From contig CALKHY010000144.1 of assembly GCA_937988795.1 (NCBI GenBank), positions 1 through 6,275 on the forward strand: DNA of 6,275 bases. Reading direction: 5' to 3'. Below the pieces are notes generated by a model. That model saw only the letters and a list, made by a program, of their open reading frames with translations, ran no database searches and was not told the DNA's origin. The stretch's first letter is position 1. Each line of letters begins with the position of its first letter. This stretch comes from an uncultured Candidatus Saccharibacteria bacterium (GTDB lineage Bacteria > Patescibacteriota > Saccharimonadia > Saccharimonadales > UBA4665). The position numbers and the translations under genes were made by a program. Shown here piece by piece: positions 6,268 to 6,275 of the stretch.

Positions 6268-6275
6268 AGATCGGA
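6268..6275. other. Terminal 8 bases identical to the start of the Illumina TruSeq adapter
   Basis: The window ends in AGATCGGA, the first eight bases of the widely used AGATCGGAAGAGC adapter. Eight bases can match by chance at one chosen position about once in 65,000, so untrimmed adapter at a contig end is likely but not certain. These bases should not be used for biology such as a promoter search. Confidence 0.55.

Noticed and set aside
1..6275. UGA reassignment, as in some candidate-phylum bacteria
   Set aside because: No gene contains an internal UGA, so nothing requires recoding; the standard code explains all five frames, although none of the four visible stops is UGA.

Overview
The window holds five protein-coding genes, all on the minus strand. 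In order of transcription (high to low coordinates) they are a Nudix hydrolase (5525-6226), a 605-residue protein of unknown function (3474-5291), an exported or membrane-anchored amidohydrolase (1926-3365), a 223-residue protein of unknown function (1123-1794), and the first three quarters of a pyruvate kinase that runs off the left end (1-1069). No RNA gene, mobile element, CRISPR array or plus-strand gene can be supported. All long plus-strand reading frames are antisense shadows of these five genes.

The organism is a bacterium: there are Shine-Dalgarno sequences, sigma70-type promoter hexamers and a hairpin terminator, and the standard code reads every gene without interruption. The four visible stops are TAA, TAG, TAA and TAA. 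A candidate-phylum (Patescibacteria/Saccharibacteria-like) origin is possible from the general look of the genes, but this is a weak impression and I cannot place it by sequence alone. The last eight bases match the start of the common Illumina adapter, so the right end is probably a raw contig end.

Layout: the Nudix gene is AT-rich (about 32-38% G+C in the lines I counted by hand) and is closed off by a strong two-way hairpin terminator at 5440-5485. A sigma70-like promoter (5315-5361) and a good ribosome site then drive the 605-residue gene. A second promoter (3401-3431), with perfect -35 and -10 boxes but a long 19-bp spacer containing a small palindrome, drives the amidohydrolase. The 223-residue gene and pyruvate kinase follow with gaps of 131 and 53 bases and no visible terminator, so read-through from the amidohydrolase is possible.

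The genes do not form a recognisable pathway. Pyruvate kinase is central glycolysis, the Nudix enzyme cleaves nucleoside-diphosphate-type compounds, and the amidohydrolase probably acts on a deaminable or hydrolysable small molecule outside the cytoplasm. The points most worth a second look are the 605-residue orphan with its His/Cys cluster, the exported amidohydrolase lacking the usual HxxE glutamate, and two genes whose -10-like boxes lie only 6-7 bases before the start codon. I see no clear new defence or mobile system.
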